A DNA stretch of 64,000 nt from Pseudomonas sp. 8Z. Its GTDB lineage: Bacteria > Pseudomonadota > Gammaproteobacteria > Pseudomonadales > Pseudomonadaceae. Of this stretch, positions 47,194 through 55,422 are shown one piece after another. Numbering within the stretch: position 1 is the first letter of the stretch; the number at the start of each line of letters is the position of its first letter. The stretch is taken from positions 101,680-165,679 of the forward strand of contig NZ_LR733827.1 of assembly GCF_902506535.1 (NCBI RefSeq), given 5' to 3'. The position numbers and the translations under genes were made by a program. A model generated the notes under the pieces. That model did no database searches, had not been told where the DNA came from, and saw only the letters and a list, made by a program, of their open reading frames with translations.

Positions 47194-48243
47194 TTACAGC
47201 CGCGGATAGTCGATATAGCCGACCGGGCCGGGGCCGTAGAAGGTCTCCGGGCGTGGCTCGTTCAGCGCCGCGTCCTGCTCCAGGCGGGCCGGCAGATCCG
47301 GGTTGGCGATGAAGGGCACACCGAAGGCGACGGCATCGGCCTTGTCTTCGGCCAACCAGGCGTTAGCTTGCTCTTTGGTGAAGCGTTCGTTGGCGATAAA
47401 CACGCCGCCGAACTCTTTCTTCAGTTGCGGAGTGAGGCTGTCGTCAGCGGCCTTCTCACGGGCGCAGATGAAGGCGATGCCGCGCTTGCCCAGTTCTCGG
47501 GCGACGTAGCCGAAGGTTTCGGCGCGGTTGGCGTCGCCCATGTCATGGATATCGGCGCGCGGCGCCAGGTGTACGCCAACGCGGCCTGCGCCCCATACGG
47601 AGATGGCAGCATCGGTGACTTCCAACAGCAGGCGGGCGCGGTTCTCGACGCTGCCACCGTACTGGTCGGTACGCTGGTTGGTGCTGCTCTGCAGGAACTG
47701 GTCGAGCAGGTAACCGTTGGCGCCGTGGATTTCCACGCCGTCGAAACCGGCAGCCTTGGCGTTCTCGGCACCCTGACGGTAAGCCTCGATGATATCGGCG
47801 ATCTCTTCGGTTTCCAGGGCACGCGGGGTGACGAATTCCTTCATCGGGCGCACCAGGCTGACGTGGCCTGCGGGCTGGATGGCGCTCGGCGCCACCGGCA
47901 GTTCGCCGTTCAGGTAGATCGGGTCGGAGATACGGCCCACATGCCACAGTTGCAGGACGATTTTGCCGCCATTGGCATGCACCGCCTGGGTGACGTTGTT
48001 CCAGCCACGAATCTGCTCGTCCGACCAGATGCCGGGGGTGTCCGGGTAGCCGACGCCCATCGGCGTGACGGCGGTGGCTTCGCTGATGATCAGGCCAGCC
48101 GAGGCGCGCTGCACGTAATACTCGGCCATCAGCGCATTGGGCACGCGGCCTTCGTCGGCGCGGCAGCGGGTCAGCGGCGCCATGATGATGCGGTTGTTCA
48201 GGTGCAGATCGCCGATCTGAATGGGGTCGAACAGAGTAGGCAT
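47194..48243 (-). CDS. nemA: Alkene reductase (Old Yellow Enzyme, NemA/XenB type)
   Basis: The 349-residue FMN enzyme reduces activated C=C bonds, N-ethylmaleimide, nitrate esters and TNT with NAD(P)H. It starts with LFDPIQIGDLHLNNRIIMAP, contains MAPLTRCRAD, LQLWHVGRI, the FMN/substrate pair in DGVEIHGANGYLLDQFLQSS, and the C-terminal GYIDYPRL typical of XenB. An ArsR-family gene 31 bp upstream on the same strand is its likely regulator. Confidence 0.94.
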   Translation of the reverse strand: MPTLFDPIQIGDLHLNNRIIMAPLTRCRADEGRVPNALMAEYYVQRASAGLIISEATAVTPMGVGYPDTPGIWSDEQIRGWNNVTQAVHANGGKIVLQLWHVGRISDPIYLNGELPVAPSAIQPAGHVSLVRPMKEFVTPRALETEEIADIIEAYRQGAENAKAAGFDGVEIHGANGYLLDQFLQSSTNQRTDQYGGSVENRARLLLEVTDAAISVWGAGRVGVHLAPRADIHDMGDANRAETFGYVARELGKRGIAFICAREKAADDSLTPQLKKEFGGVFIANERFTKEQANAWLAEDKADAVAFGVPFIANPDLPARLEQDAALNEPRPETFYGPGPVGYIDYPRL

Positions 48244-48273
48244 GGTGAATCCTCCAGTTGGGACTTTAGGTGT

Positions 48274-48594
48274 TCAGAGTTGTTGACCGAGATGCACGAC
48301 GAAGGCCTGAATCAGCTCATCGTTACGCTTGAAAAAATGCCACTGTCCGACTTTGCGGCTGGTCACCAGGCCGGCGCGTTGCAGGCTGGTGAGGTGGGCG
48401 GAAACGGTGGATTGCGACAGCCCTGTGCGCTGATAGATCTTGCCGGCGCAGACACCGATTTCCAGCGGGTGATCCTGCTCGGCGAAGTGGCGCTCGGGCT
48501 CCTTCAGCCAGTCGAGGATATCGCGGCGTACGGGGTGGGCGAGGGCTTTGATGATGGCGTCGATGTCCATGGCGAGTTCGTCGTGTATCGGCAT
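48274..48594 (-). CDS. ArsR family transcriptional regulator
   Basis: The 106-residue winged-helix protein has the ArsR head IIKALAHPVRRDILDWLKEP and recognition helix RTGLSQSTVSAHLTSLQRAGL. Two cysteine-containing positions are limited to one (GVCAGKIYQRTG), so metal sensing is doubtful. It may instead sense thiol-reactive electrophiles through that Cys. I chose the ATG 48592-48594 (MPIHDELAMD). It precedes the alkene reductase and lies next to the palindrome at 48607-48626. Confidence 0.9.
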   Translation of the reverse strand: MPIHDELAMDIDAIIKALAHPVRRDILDWLKEPERHFAEQDHPLEIGVCAGKIYQRTGLSQSTVSAHLTSLQRAGLVTSRKVGQWHFFKRNDELIQAFVVHLGQQL

Positions 48595-48606
48595 GTGGCG
48601 AACCTT

Positions 48607-48626
48607 ATATCGGCTCTGAGCGATAT
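48607..48626. promoter_or_regulatory. Inverted repeat, candidate ArsR operator
   Basis: ATATCG (48607-48612) and CGATAT (48621-48626) flank an 8-bp spacer just upstream of the ArsR start. A looser ATCG...CGAT pair follows at 48631-48645. The gap to the divergent acpH gene is only about 100 bp, so both promoters could be affected. Confidence 0.55.
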
Positions 48627-48696
48627 ACAGATCGATTGTTCCGATAGTCTTCATCAACCGCTTCGATTGTCTCGTGTGCGACGGTAAGCTGACTGG

Positions 48697-49284
48697 ATGA
48701 ACTACCTGGCTCATCTGCATCTCGGCGGCGATACACCGTCACAATTACTGGGCAGCCTCTATGGCGATTTCGTCAAAGGTCCGCTCGATGGCCGCTGGCC
48801 GACGGATATCGAGGCCGCTATTCGTTTGCATCGGCGCATCGATGTGTTTACCGACAGCCATCCGTTACAGGCGCGCGCTCGGGCGCGCTTTCCCCTGGCG
48901 CGGCGGCGTATAGCGGGCATGCTGCTGGATCTGTTCTTCGATCACTGCCTGGCTCGCGACTGGGGCGACTATGCGGCGCAGCCATTGCAGCACTTCACCG
49001 CGCGGGTGTATCAGGTGCTGGCTGCTGAGCCCGCACTGCCAGGGCACTTGGCACTGGTGGCGCCGCGCATGGCGGCGCAAGACTGGCTAGGTAGCTACCG
49101 CGAGTTTACGGTGCTGGAGCAGGTCATCGCCGGTATGCAGCGGCGTTTGTCCAAGCCGCAGTTGCTCGACGGCAGCCTGGGTGAATTGGCGGATCTCTAT
49201 GAGCCGCTCAGCGAAGACTTTCGCGCCTTCTATCCCGAGCTGATGGCGTTCGCCGAAGCAGAGTTGAGCCGGATGTCGGGTTAG
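48697..49284 (+). CDS. acpH: ACP phosphodiesterase
   Basis: AcpH removes the 4'-phosphopantetheine arm from holo acyl-carrier protein. The 195-residue protein has the family N-terminus MNYLAHLHLGGDTPSQLLGS and LYGDFVKG, then the metal-binding helices (IRLHRRIDVFTDSHP and LLDLFFDHCLARDW). It is divergent from the ArsR gene and transcribed alone. A small CCCGGCAGGCCGGG hairpin with T-tract (to about 49336) follows the stop. Confidence 0.9.
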   Translation: MNYLAHLHLGGDTPSQLLGSLYGDFVKGPLDGRWPTDIEAAIRLHRRIDVFTDSHPLQARARARFPLARRRIAGMLLDLFFDHCLARDWGDYAAQPLQHFTARVYQVLAAEPALPGHLALVAPRMAAQDWLGSYREFTVLEQVIAGMQRRLSKPQLLDGSLGELADLYEPLSEDFRAFYPELMAFAEAELSRMSG

Positions 49285-49346
49285 GCTGGCGCGTCGGGCC
49301 CATCGACCCGGCAGGCCGGGTAGGCCTAGCTTTTTTCTGTCTTAAC

Positions 49347-49393
49347 TTGACGAACTCACGTTCCCTTCAATAATGAGATAGCTTAATGCTATC
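49347..49393 (+). promoter_or_regulatory. Promoter and palindrome upstream of the lodA-like gene
   Basis: TTGACG (49347-49352), 16 bp, AATAAT (49369-49374) is a strong sigma-70 promoter. GATAGC-TTAAT-GCTATC (49377-49393) is an inverted repeat over the predicted start of transcription, a plausible repressor site. The SD GGAGG lies at 49437-49441. Confidence 0.6.
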
Positions 49394-49451
49394 AAGCGCA
49401 TCCAGCGCCTAGGCATGTAGAGCATGAGTGCCCAACGGAGGGGTTATTCGG

Positions 49452-51563
49452 ATGAGTTCGACTTACGAAATTTTTCCTAAGATTGGCGTTGCGCGTCTTG
49501 GTAACAGTCCGACAGAGTTCTACTTGTCGCCCCAGGCTACGGGTGGTTTGCCACTGGAGTGCGATGCCCAGGGCAATCTGCTTCTGGACAACGACGGCAA
49601 GCCGAAAACTGTCAATGCCTTCAAGGACAGTGTGGGGCGCATCAAGCGTCAGGCGACCAAGTTCCAAATTGTTCGAACCGATGGGCAGAGCCCACAGGCT
49701 GTCACCCTGGACAGTCATGACATCAGCTCGATTGAGTGGACTGTCCATATCGCCAACAAGAAGCCGATCTGGTTCACGTTCTCTGAACTGCAAGGCAACC
49801 TGGAGTTCGGCCCGGACAACAGCTACGAAGCTCAACATATTCCGGTTAACAACCCTGACACCACCGAGCCCCAGTCGCGCCAGCAACTGATCATCGATCC
49901 GGGCCCGCGCAGTATTTGCGGTGCAGGTAAAAGCATTGCGTTCTCGCGCTACAACATCCCGGATGACTACCCCAAGGGTTCTTTCCCTCCGGTTGGTGCC
50001 GGTGGGGAGCAGATCGATGTGCTGGGCGAACTGAAAACCGATAGCTGCGGCAATCTGGTTGCGCTTGGTGGCTTTGGTAAGGTCACCGGTTCGGGCGATA
50101 TCTCTTCTTTTCGCGGTGCATCGGGCTATTGGGACGATATTTCCGATGGTTTTGTCTGCGCGCAGATCACCCTGAGCAATGGCACGATCATTTCGCCTGA
50201 GCCTGCATGGCTTATCGTTGGCAGCCCGAAATTCGTGCCTGAGGTGAACAACGTCATCACCCTTGCCGATACCCTCTACGATGTTGCTGTGCGCAAGATG
50301 GGCTCAGAGCCGACGCTCTTTGATCAGGCCCAATACAATGCGCAAAACACCGGAGATTACTTTGCCGCGGTTGGTGCGTACTGTCCGCTGTATGGGTTCA
50401 ACCCCGCGTTCAAGATCAGCTTCGATGCTCACATCCAGCCGATTCTTGACGCGATGTCTCGCTACAAATGGGTCGCTAACATTCCGACAATGGATGAGTT
50501 TGCCCGACCATCCTTTGATATGCGCGATAACAGCGAGGCTAACCGGGCCCGGCGCATGGCCTACTTCAAGTATTTCCGTGTGCCGCTGCTGCCTGAGGAT
50601 TATGAGCGTGAGTACGCCAATATGGCGTTCGGCCCGGCCCAGCTTGAGCGTGACGGGCAGCCGATGATGCCGCTCAACTCCGGTGATAACTCTGTTACGA
50701 ACACCGGGCCGATCTACAAGTTTCTAACCCTCACGCCGACCCAGTACTTCTTCCTCTACCAATGGGCGCAAGGTTGTTTTACGACTGCCCGTGACAGTCT
50801 CAGCGGCCCTCAGCATGCGCTGCAGCAGCACTATCATCACGTCCATCATGCCGCTGGTGAGGCCCCTAGCACCCAGTTGGCCCTGGTCGATATCAGCAAC
50901 TGCGTCGGCGGGCCGTTCTCGCCAGGTATCGAAGTGACCTGGAGCGTACGCAGCGAGAATATCTACGATGCGCCCTTCCACATCATGCTGGCCTACGCGG
51001 GAACAGGGCAGGCCGACATGCAGGCCCATTACCGCCAGCATGGTTTGTCTATCCAAAACCGTAACGAAACGGCCACTGATGCCAATGGCAAGAAAATAGG
51101 CTGTGAGCCGGGGGATTTGACCAAGCGCATGGCGATCCCATGGATGGCTGATTTTCAGGAGTGTACGGTTCAAACGCCGAATATTTCTGACATCAATGTC
51201 AACCAACTTGCCGATGGTTCCGGCATCGAATTACCACCGACCTACTACGTGTACTGGTGGCCGCCACAAAGCCCATTCAACATCACCACCGGCGCGACCC
51301 ATCCGCAGGATCAGGTGCTCGATGCCTACGTCAGCCAGATCGATGGGCAGGGCGTCATTCCCGCTGGGCAGAATGCCGAATACCAGCGCGGTATTCTCTC
51401 GCCGCAAGACATGATCAGTAACTGGTTCATGCTGGGCTTCGTGGTGAACCAGGGCAGTGAAGAGATTCCTTATCTTGTGGAGAAAGAACGCAATTTCGGG
51501 CAGTTGGCGCAGTTCAAAATGAACAACGCTTACAACCTCCAGCTTGCGGCCCAGGGTAAGTAA
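49452..51563 (+). CDS. LodA/GoxA family CTQ-dependent amino acid oxidase
   Basis: The 703-residue quinoprotein belongs to the family that includes L-lysine epsilon-oxidase (LodA) and glycine oxidase (GoxA). These enzymes carry a cysteine tryptophylquinone made from their own residues and release ammonia and hydrogen peroxide. Here DISNCVGGPFSPG has Cys484 with Asp480 four residues before it, as in LodA, and Trp564 in IPWMADF is the likely partner. The Cys-Trp distance of 80 looks longer than the ~65 I recall for LodA. A Tyr/Trp-rich YYVYWWPPQ follows. No signal peptide is seen. The lodB-like gene starts 5 bp downstream. Confidence 0.9.
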   Translation: MSSTYEIFPKIGVARLGNSPTEFYLSPQATGGLPLECDAQGNLLLDNDGKPKTVNAFKDSVGRIKRQATKFQIVRTDGQSPQAVTLDSHDISSIEWTVHIANKKPIWFTFSELQGNLEFGPDNSYEAQHIPVNNPDTTEPQSRQQLIIDPGPRSICGAGKSIAFSRYNIPDDYPKGSFPPVGAGGEQIDVLGELKTDSCGNLVALGGFGKVTGSGDISSFRGASGYWDDISDGFVCAQITLSNGTIISPEPAWLIVGSPKFVPEVNNVITLADTLYDVAVRKMGSEPTLFDQAQYNAQNTGDYFAAVGAYCPLYGFNPAFKISFDAHIQPILDAMSRYKWVANIPTMDEFARPSFDMRDNSEANRARRMAYFKYFRVPLLPEDYEREYANMAFGPAQLERDGQPMMPLNSGDNSVTNTGPIYKFLTLTPTQYFFLYQWAQGCFTTARDSLSGPQHALQQHYHHVHHAAGEAPSTQLALVDISNCVGGPFSPGIEVTWSVRSENIYDAPFHIMLAYAGTGQADMQAHYRQHGLSIQNRNETATDANGKKIGCEPGDLTKRMAIPWMADFQECTVQTPNISDINVNQLADGSGIELPPTYYVYWWPPQSPFNITTGATHPQDQVLDAYVSQIDGQGVIPAGQNAEYQRGILSPQDMISNWFMLGFVVNQGSEEIPYLVEKERNFGQLAQFKMNNAYNLQLAAQGK

Positions 51564-51568
51564 ACGCC

Positions 51569-52930
51569 ATGACCACCTCTGTCGAAGAACCGTTGCCGGG
51601 CTTCGATGTCGTGATAATCGGGGGAGGGCCGGCCGGTACTTCGGCCGCCCTGACCCTGCTTAAACGCAGCGACATTTCAGTTCTGGTTTTAGAAGCGGGC
51701 AATTATGAACGGGCCAAGTCTGGCGAGTCCCTGTCGCCTGGGGTGCGTAACCTGCTGGACTACCTGGCCGTGTGGGATGATTTTGCTGCCATGGGGCCAT
51801 TGCAGACATGGGGCAATCAGGCTGCCTGGGGCGGTGAGCATCTGGAGTCGTTCGACTTCATGTTCAACGTGCATGGGCATGGTTGGGCGATAGACCGCAG
51901 CCGTTTTGAACGCATGCTGGCCAAGCTGGTGACCCGCCGTGGCGGGCGCCTGGACTGCAACACGCGTTGCCTCTCGCGGCGGCAGTTGACGGCTGATCAT
52001 GACCAATACGAAGGCTGGCAACTGACACTGCGTGGCGCTGATGAACAGGAGTACGAGGTTCGTGCCAGGGTGGTGATTGATGCGGCAGGTCGCACCTCTC
52101 GCTGCAATGATGCATTGCACCATCGTCATGATGATTTGGTTGGCATCAGCGCTCTTCTGGATGTCTCAACCACTCATGCGCCAGCCGCCTTGACGACGGT
52201 TGAAACCGTGGCCAACGGATGGTGGTATGCCGCTCCCGTACCCGGTGGCCGCGTTGCCGTGTCCTTTATGAGTGACTCCGACATCATTCATCAGGCCAAG
52301 CTGTCGCGCCCCGAGCATTGGCTGTCTGCCCTTGCCGAGACGCGGCATATCGCTCAACTCATTACACCTACCAATAGCGATTTTGAGCTGCGCACCGATC
52401 CGGCTTTCTCGGCCTGCCTTGTGCCAGGTACGGGCACTGGAATCATTGCCACTGGCGATGCTGCCGCGTCGTTTGACCCGCTGTCCTCTGGTGGTATCCC
52501 TCATGCCCTGGCTACCGGCATACAAGCTGCTCGTGTCGCCTCGGATCGCCTGCATGGCGCAGGGTTGCTGGTGTCTGCCTATGAAATCGCCATCGCTGCG
52601 GATTTTCGCCAATACCTGCGCACGCGTTGGCGCATTTACAGCATGGAAACCCGCTTTCGCGGCTCGCCATTCTGGTTGCGGCGGCAAACGTCGGTTGCGC
52701 TACCGCCAGAAAGCATGCTGATCGCTGACTCGCAGACTGACAGCCAGACCATCTTCTTGCCGCGTCAGGTGGCTGATCTGATCCGCAGCGCAGCGATCAG
52801 CCCCATTTCGGCTGCTGAGCTGGTGGGAAATATCGGCGCGTCGTGCCCTGCCTACCCGGCCGAACGGCTGATCCTTGGCGTACAAGACATGATTGGTAAT
52901 GGGCTGGCGGCTTACCCGCTGCCTGCTTGA
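51569..52930 (+). CDS. LodB-like FAD-dependent oxidoreductase (CTQ maturation)
   Basis: The 453-residue flavoprotein has VVIIGGGPAGTSAAL at residues 14-28 and the GD motif GTGIIATGDAAASFDPLSSG. WGGEHLESFDFMF and HGHGWAIDRSRFERML resemble tryptophan halogenase-type flavoproteins. LodB is required to build the tryptophylquinone of LodA by post-translational oxidation. The tight coupling to the lodA-like gene gives the function. Codon use looks a little less GC-rich than in the housekeeping operons. Confidence 0.9.
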   Translation: MTTSVEEPLPGFDVVIIGGGPAGTSAALTLLKRSDISVLVLEAGNYERAKSGESLSPGVRNLLDYLAVWDDFAAMGPLQTWGNQAAWGGEHLESFDFMFNVHGHGWAIDRSRFERMLAKLVTRRGGRLDCNTRCLSRRQLTADHDQYEGWQLTLRGADEQEYEVRARVVIDAAGRTSRCNDALHHRHDDLVGISALLDVSTTHAPAALTTVETVANGWWYAAPVPGGRVAVSFMSDSDIIHQAKLSRPEHWLSALAETRHIAQLITPTNSDFELRTDPAFSACLVPGTGTGIIATGDAAASFDPLSSGGIPHALATGIQAARVASDRLHGAGLLVSAYEIAIAADFRQYLRTRWRIYSMETRFRGSPFWLRRQTSVALPPESMLIADSQTDSQTIFLPRQVADLIRSAAISPISAAELVGNIGASCPAYPAERLILGVQDMIGNGLAAYPLPA

Positions 52931-52956
52931 GCCTTTGTTTGGGTCGAAGCGCTGCT

Positions 52957-52970
52957 CTGATCTGAGTCAA
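52957..52970 (+). promoter_or_regulatory. Possible Anr/FNR box upstream of the universal stress protein gene
   Basis: CTGAT-CTGA-GTCAA matches the Anr/FNR consensus TTGAT-N4-ATCAA at 8 of 10 positions. It lies 61 bp before the start codon. The P. aeruginosa homologue at this locus is induced in anaerobic energy stress. Confidence 0.4.
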
Positions 52971-53031
52971 GGTTTGAGTGGCGCGTAGGCGGTTGAATGT
53001 ATCTCGGTGCTAATCCCAAGGAGCAGACGAG

Positions 53032-53880
53032 ATGATCAAGATATTGGTGGCGACCGACCTGTCCGAGCGCTCTGCGCATGCGGTGCAGCGCGCTGTGCAA
53101 CTGATCCGGCGCCAGGGTGGCGGCGAGTGGTGCCTGCTGCATGTGATTGATGACGATGCTCCAGCAGAGCTTGTACAGCGTCAGGTGGCGCAGGCTGAAG
53201 TATTGCTGCAGGCACAGGCTGAGCGTCTTGCCGAGCAGGCGGGAAGCCGACCGCAGGTGAGAGTGGGCGCGGGGGATGTGGCGGCTGTTGTGGTCGATGC
53301 AGCTAAGGGACTGGATGCAAATTTGCTGGTTGTGGGCGCGCATCGCAAGTCGTCGCTGCGTGATTTCTTCATTGGCACTACGCTCGAGCGGGTGGTGCGC
53401 AACAGTCATTTGCCCGTGTTGCGGGTCAATGGTCCGGTGACTCATGGCTATCGGCGTGCGCTGCTGGCAGCGGATCTTTCGCGCACCTCGCTGTCGGCCT
53501 GGGGGTGTGCGGGTGAGCTGGGCTTGATCGATGATATTCAGGTGGAGATCGCCTGCGCGGTCGAGCCATTGGCTAGTGGCGCGCTGATGGATGCCGGTGT
53601 CAGCGCCGAGGTGCTGGATAACCAGCGTGTTCTCGTGCATCAGCAACTGCTCGAACGATTCTCACAGGCCGACTTCAATGTGGCTGATGAGCGCCTGCAT
53701 GTGCAGGTAGGGTCCCCCACTGGTGTGGTCGGTGAGGTGCTGCGTCAGTCTGGGGCTGACCTGCTGCTGCTGGGTACCCACGCTCGCGAGGGCGTCTCGC
53801 GTCTGGTTTTGGGTAGCGTGGCTAGTGCGTTGCTGGCGTCGATCGAGTGTGATGCATTGATTGTGCCGCCTGCTGGCTAA
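53032..53880 (+). CDS. Universal stress protein with two Usp domains
   Basis: The 282-residue protein is a tandem UspA: domain 1 (about 1-137) begins IKILVATDLSERSAHAVQRA, and domain 2 (about 140-282) ends with LLLGTHAREGVSRLVLGSVA, the Gly-rich ATP-binding loop. It resembles the PA4352-type protein that supports survival without oxygen. AAGGAG lies upstream. In P. aeruginosa it is next to olsA; here its stop TAA still overlaps an olsA stop (ctaa, 53877-53880), but that olsA copy is only a fragment. Confidence 0.92.
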   Translation: MIKILVATDLSERSAHAVQRAVQLIRRQGGGEWCLLHVIDDDAPAELVQRQVAQAEVLLQAQAERLAEQAGSRPQVRVGAGDVAAVVVDAAKGLDANLLVVGAHRKSSLRDFFIGTTLERVVRNSHLPVLRVNGPVTHGYRRALLAADLSRTSLSAWGCAGELGLIDDIQVEIACAVEPLASGALMDAGVSAEVLDNQRVLVHQQLLERFSQADFNVADERLHVQVGSPTGVVGEVLRQSGADLLLLGTHAREGVSRLVLGSVASALLASIECDALIVPPAG

Positions 53881-54080
53881 GCCGCTTCGGCCTGCTGCTG
53901 CGCGATGTCCGGCTGTATAACATCGGCAATCAGCGCCTGGCTGTGACGCGACAGTTCGTTGCGGCTGCGGGTGTCGCTGGACACCGGAGCCAGCAGGCGG
54001 ATCTCCACCTCGCAGGCCGGGCTGGCCAGCAGGCGCAGTAGGTGCGAGAGCATGTCGTCGTCGCCGATGAAGGGGGCCAC
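53877..54080 (-). pseudogene. olsA 3'-end fragment (left direct repeat of the island)
   Basis: This 204-bp block reads, on the minus strand, VAPFIGDDDMLSHLLRLLAS through to DIAQQQAEAA and stop. It copies the last 67 codons of olsA at 58679-58882. I count about 9 mismatches (roughly 95.6% identity), some changing residues (SRHSQ against ARHCQ). There is no acyltransferase catalytic region. The frame is extended artificially to 54131 by island sequence. Confidence 0.9.
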
Positions 54081-54114
54081 TGTAGCCCTTTCAGGGATGG
54101 TGTTCGGCTCAGCA

Positions 54115-54696
54115 TTAGTCTTTAGATGCACTCTTTAAGTGGCTCAGGATGTCGCTGCAACAAGTCTCTAGGATTTCATCGGCAAAAGGTGAGTCGTCTG
54201 GGCAGGATCGTGACAACACGAGCGCGCCTACAGCTTGTGCAATCATCGCTATGTGCTTGGCGCGGGCTTCACGTCGCTCGCTTTCGCTCTGAGCTACATC
54301 ATGATGTGTCAGCGTATCTAGCTGCTTCTCAATACCCGCGGCAAAGGCTTCTTTGACAGGCTCTGACTGGCGTGTCGCATCTGTACAAAGCGCGGCCATA
54401 GTGCAGCCAGTACCAGGTGCATCCCGATGCTTACGTGACAGGTAGTGACGCACAAAATCAGCCATATCTGCCTGTGAAGACTCTTCGGCTGACTGCGTAA
54501 AACTGTAGGTCGCAGCTTCTGCCATCAAGTCAGCTTTAGACCCAAAGTGTTTGTAAAAACCACCATGGGTAAAGCCTGCTGCCCCCATCAGGTCAGCTAC
54601 ACCAACGCCATCGTAGCCACGCTCGCGAAACAGCACCGAGGCTGTCTCGACAATGCGCTGACGATTTTCCATCGCCTGTGCTTTCGTAACCTTCAT
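54115..54696 (-). CDS. TetR/AcrR family regulator of the island
   Basis: The 193-residue TetR protein begins MKVTKAQAMENRQRIVETAS with recognition region GAAGFTHGGFYKHFGSKADL, and a ligand domain with YLSRKHRDAPGTGC. ATG 54694-54696 has GGGAGG about 10 bases upstream; ATG 54705 is an alternative. A TTGATT-N16-TATCTT promoter overlaps the 24-bp palindrome at 54737-54760, so autorepression is likely. It is paralogous to the TetR at 32539. Probable targets are the SDR-SDR-MDR genes. Confidence 0.88.
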   Translation of the reverse strand: MKVTKAQAMENRQRIVETASVLFRERGYDGVGVADLMGAAGFTHGGFYKHFGSKADLMAEAATYSFTQSAEESSQADMADFVRHYLSRKHRDAPGTGCTMAALCTDATRQSEPVKEAFAAGIEKQLDTLTHHDVAQSESERREARAKHIAMIAQAVGALVLSRSCPDDSPFADEILETCCSDILSHLKSASKD

Positions 54697-54736
54697 TGCT
54701 TGCATGCCTCCCATCGTCAAACGACGGATCAAGATA

Positions 54737-54790
54737 CTTTGATTATGGTCGTAATCAAAGATCTTGACATTTTAGATTATGGTCATCATC
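54737..54790. promoter_or_regulatory. TetR operator: 24-bp palindrome plus second copy
   Basis: CTTTGATTA (54737-54745) and TAATCAAAG (54752-54760) are perfect inverted arms around TGGTCG. A second, weaker ATTATGGTCATCAT copy lies at about 54776-54789. The core equals that at 34885-34902. A TTGACA (54764-54769) lies between the two on the plus strand. Confidence 0.65.
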
Positions 54791-55422
54791 ATTGCGTCAT
54801 GTTCCATCGTCCTCGCCGGTCTGGCCTGAGGTGCCCTAAGGTTGGTTTTGATGACGCGAGGCTCGCTGCGTCAATGGCTGTCCGTTTCTGTAATGAATGA
54901 GCGATGGGGTGGCAAAGTCAGCGTGGCAACTCTATGTATCTTGACTGAATCCGTGCATACCTGAATTTAGAGCTGACCGGAGCTAAAAAGGCATAGCAAT
55001 GTTCGAAATTATTGGGTCGGTGCATGCACATTGATCAACCACAGGAATGCCGCGAAGACAGCAGCAAGTTGGTTAAATGGCTAGTGCTGTATAGCTAGAC
55101 ACTGTCAGCAAGTGACAAGGCGACGTGCGCGATTTGATGTGGCGGCCTTACATACTAAATGCCAGGCATGGTTCTATTCTGCAGACCGATCGCGCGATAG
55201 CTGTTTTCCTCTTCGTGCGTTTATTCGCTCAGTCATTGGCTTGGCTGAATTGCGAGAGATAAGTGCGCGGTTTGCGAGCTTGATGGCGTAACTTCTTCGG
55301 TTGGGTATGTGCGAGTCTGTGCCGGTTGCGGACGAGTGCTGATATGTACGGTCGAGTTTTTAGTTGCGAGGCGCTGATGCGAACTCGTGGCTTTTCTTTC
55401 ACGTGTTAAAAGGGTAACTATT
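54791..55422. other. Long untranslated or non-coding gap before the island SDR genes
   Basis: About 630 bp without a credible gene. Base composition is mixed. TTGACT near 54938 is a possible further -35, but I see no good -10. Open frames on either strand have no family features. It may be decayed sequence left by earlier rearrangement, or a long 5' leader of the SDR operon. Confidence 0.4.

Noticed and set aside
53877..54131. 84-codon small gene next to usp
   Set aside because: It is the olsA tail duplicate joined to 50 bases of island DNA, without start signals, and is listed as a fragment instead.
54547..54900. 117-codon plus-strand frame over the island TetR and its operator
   Set aside because: It is antisense to a clear TetR gene, crosses the palindrome and has no family features.
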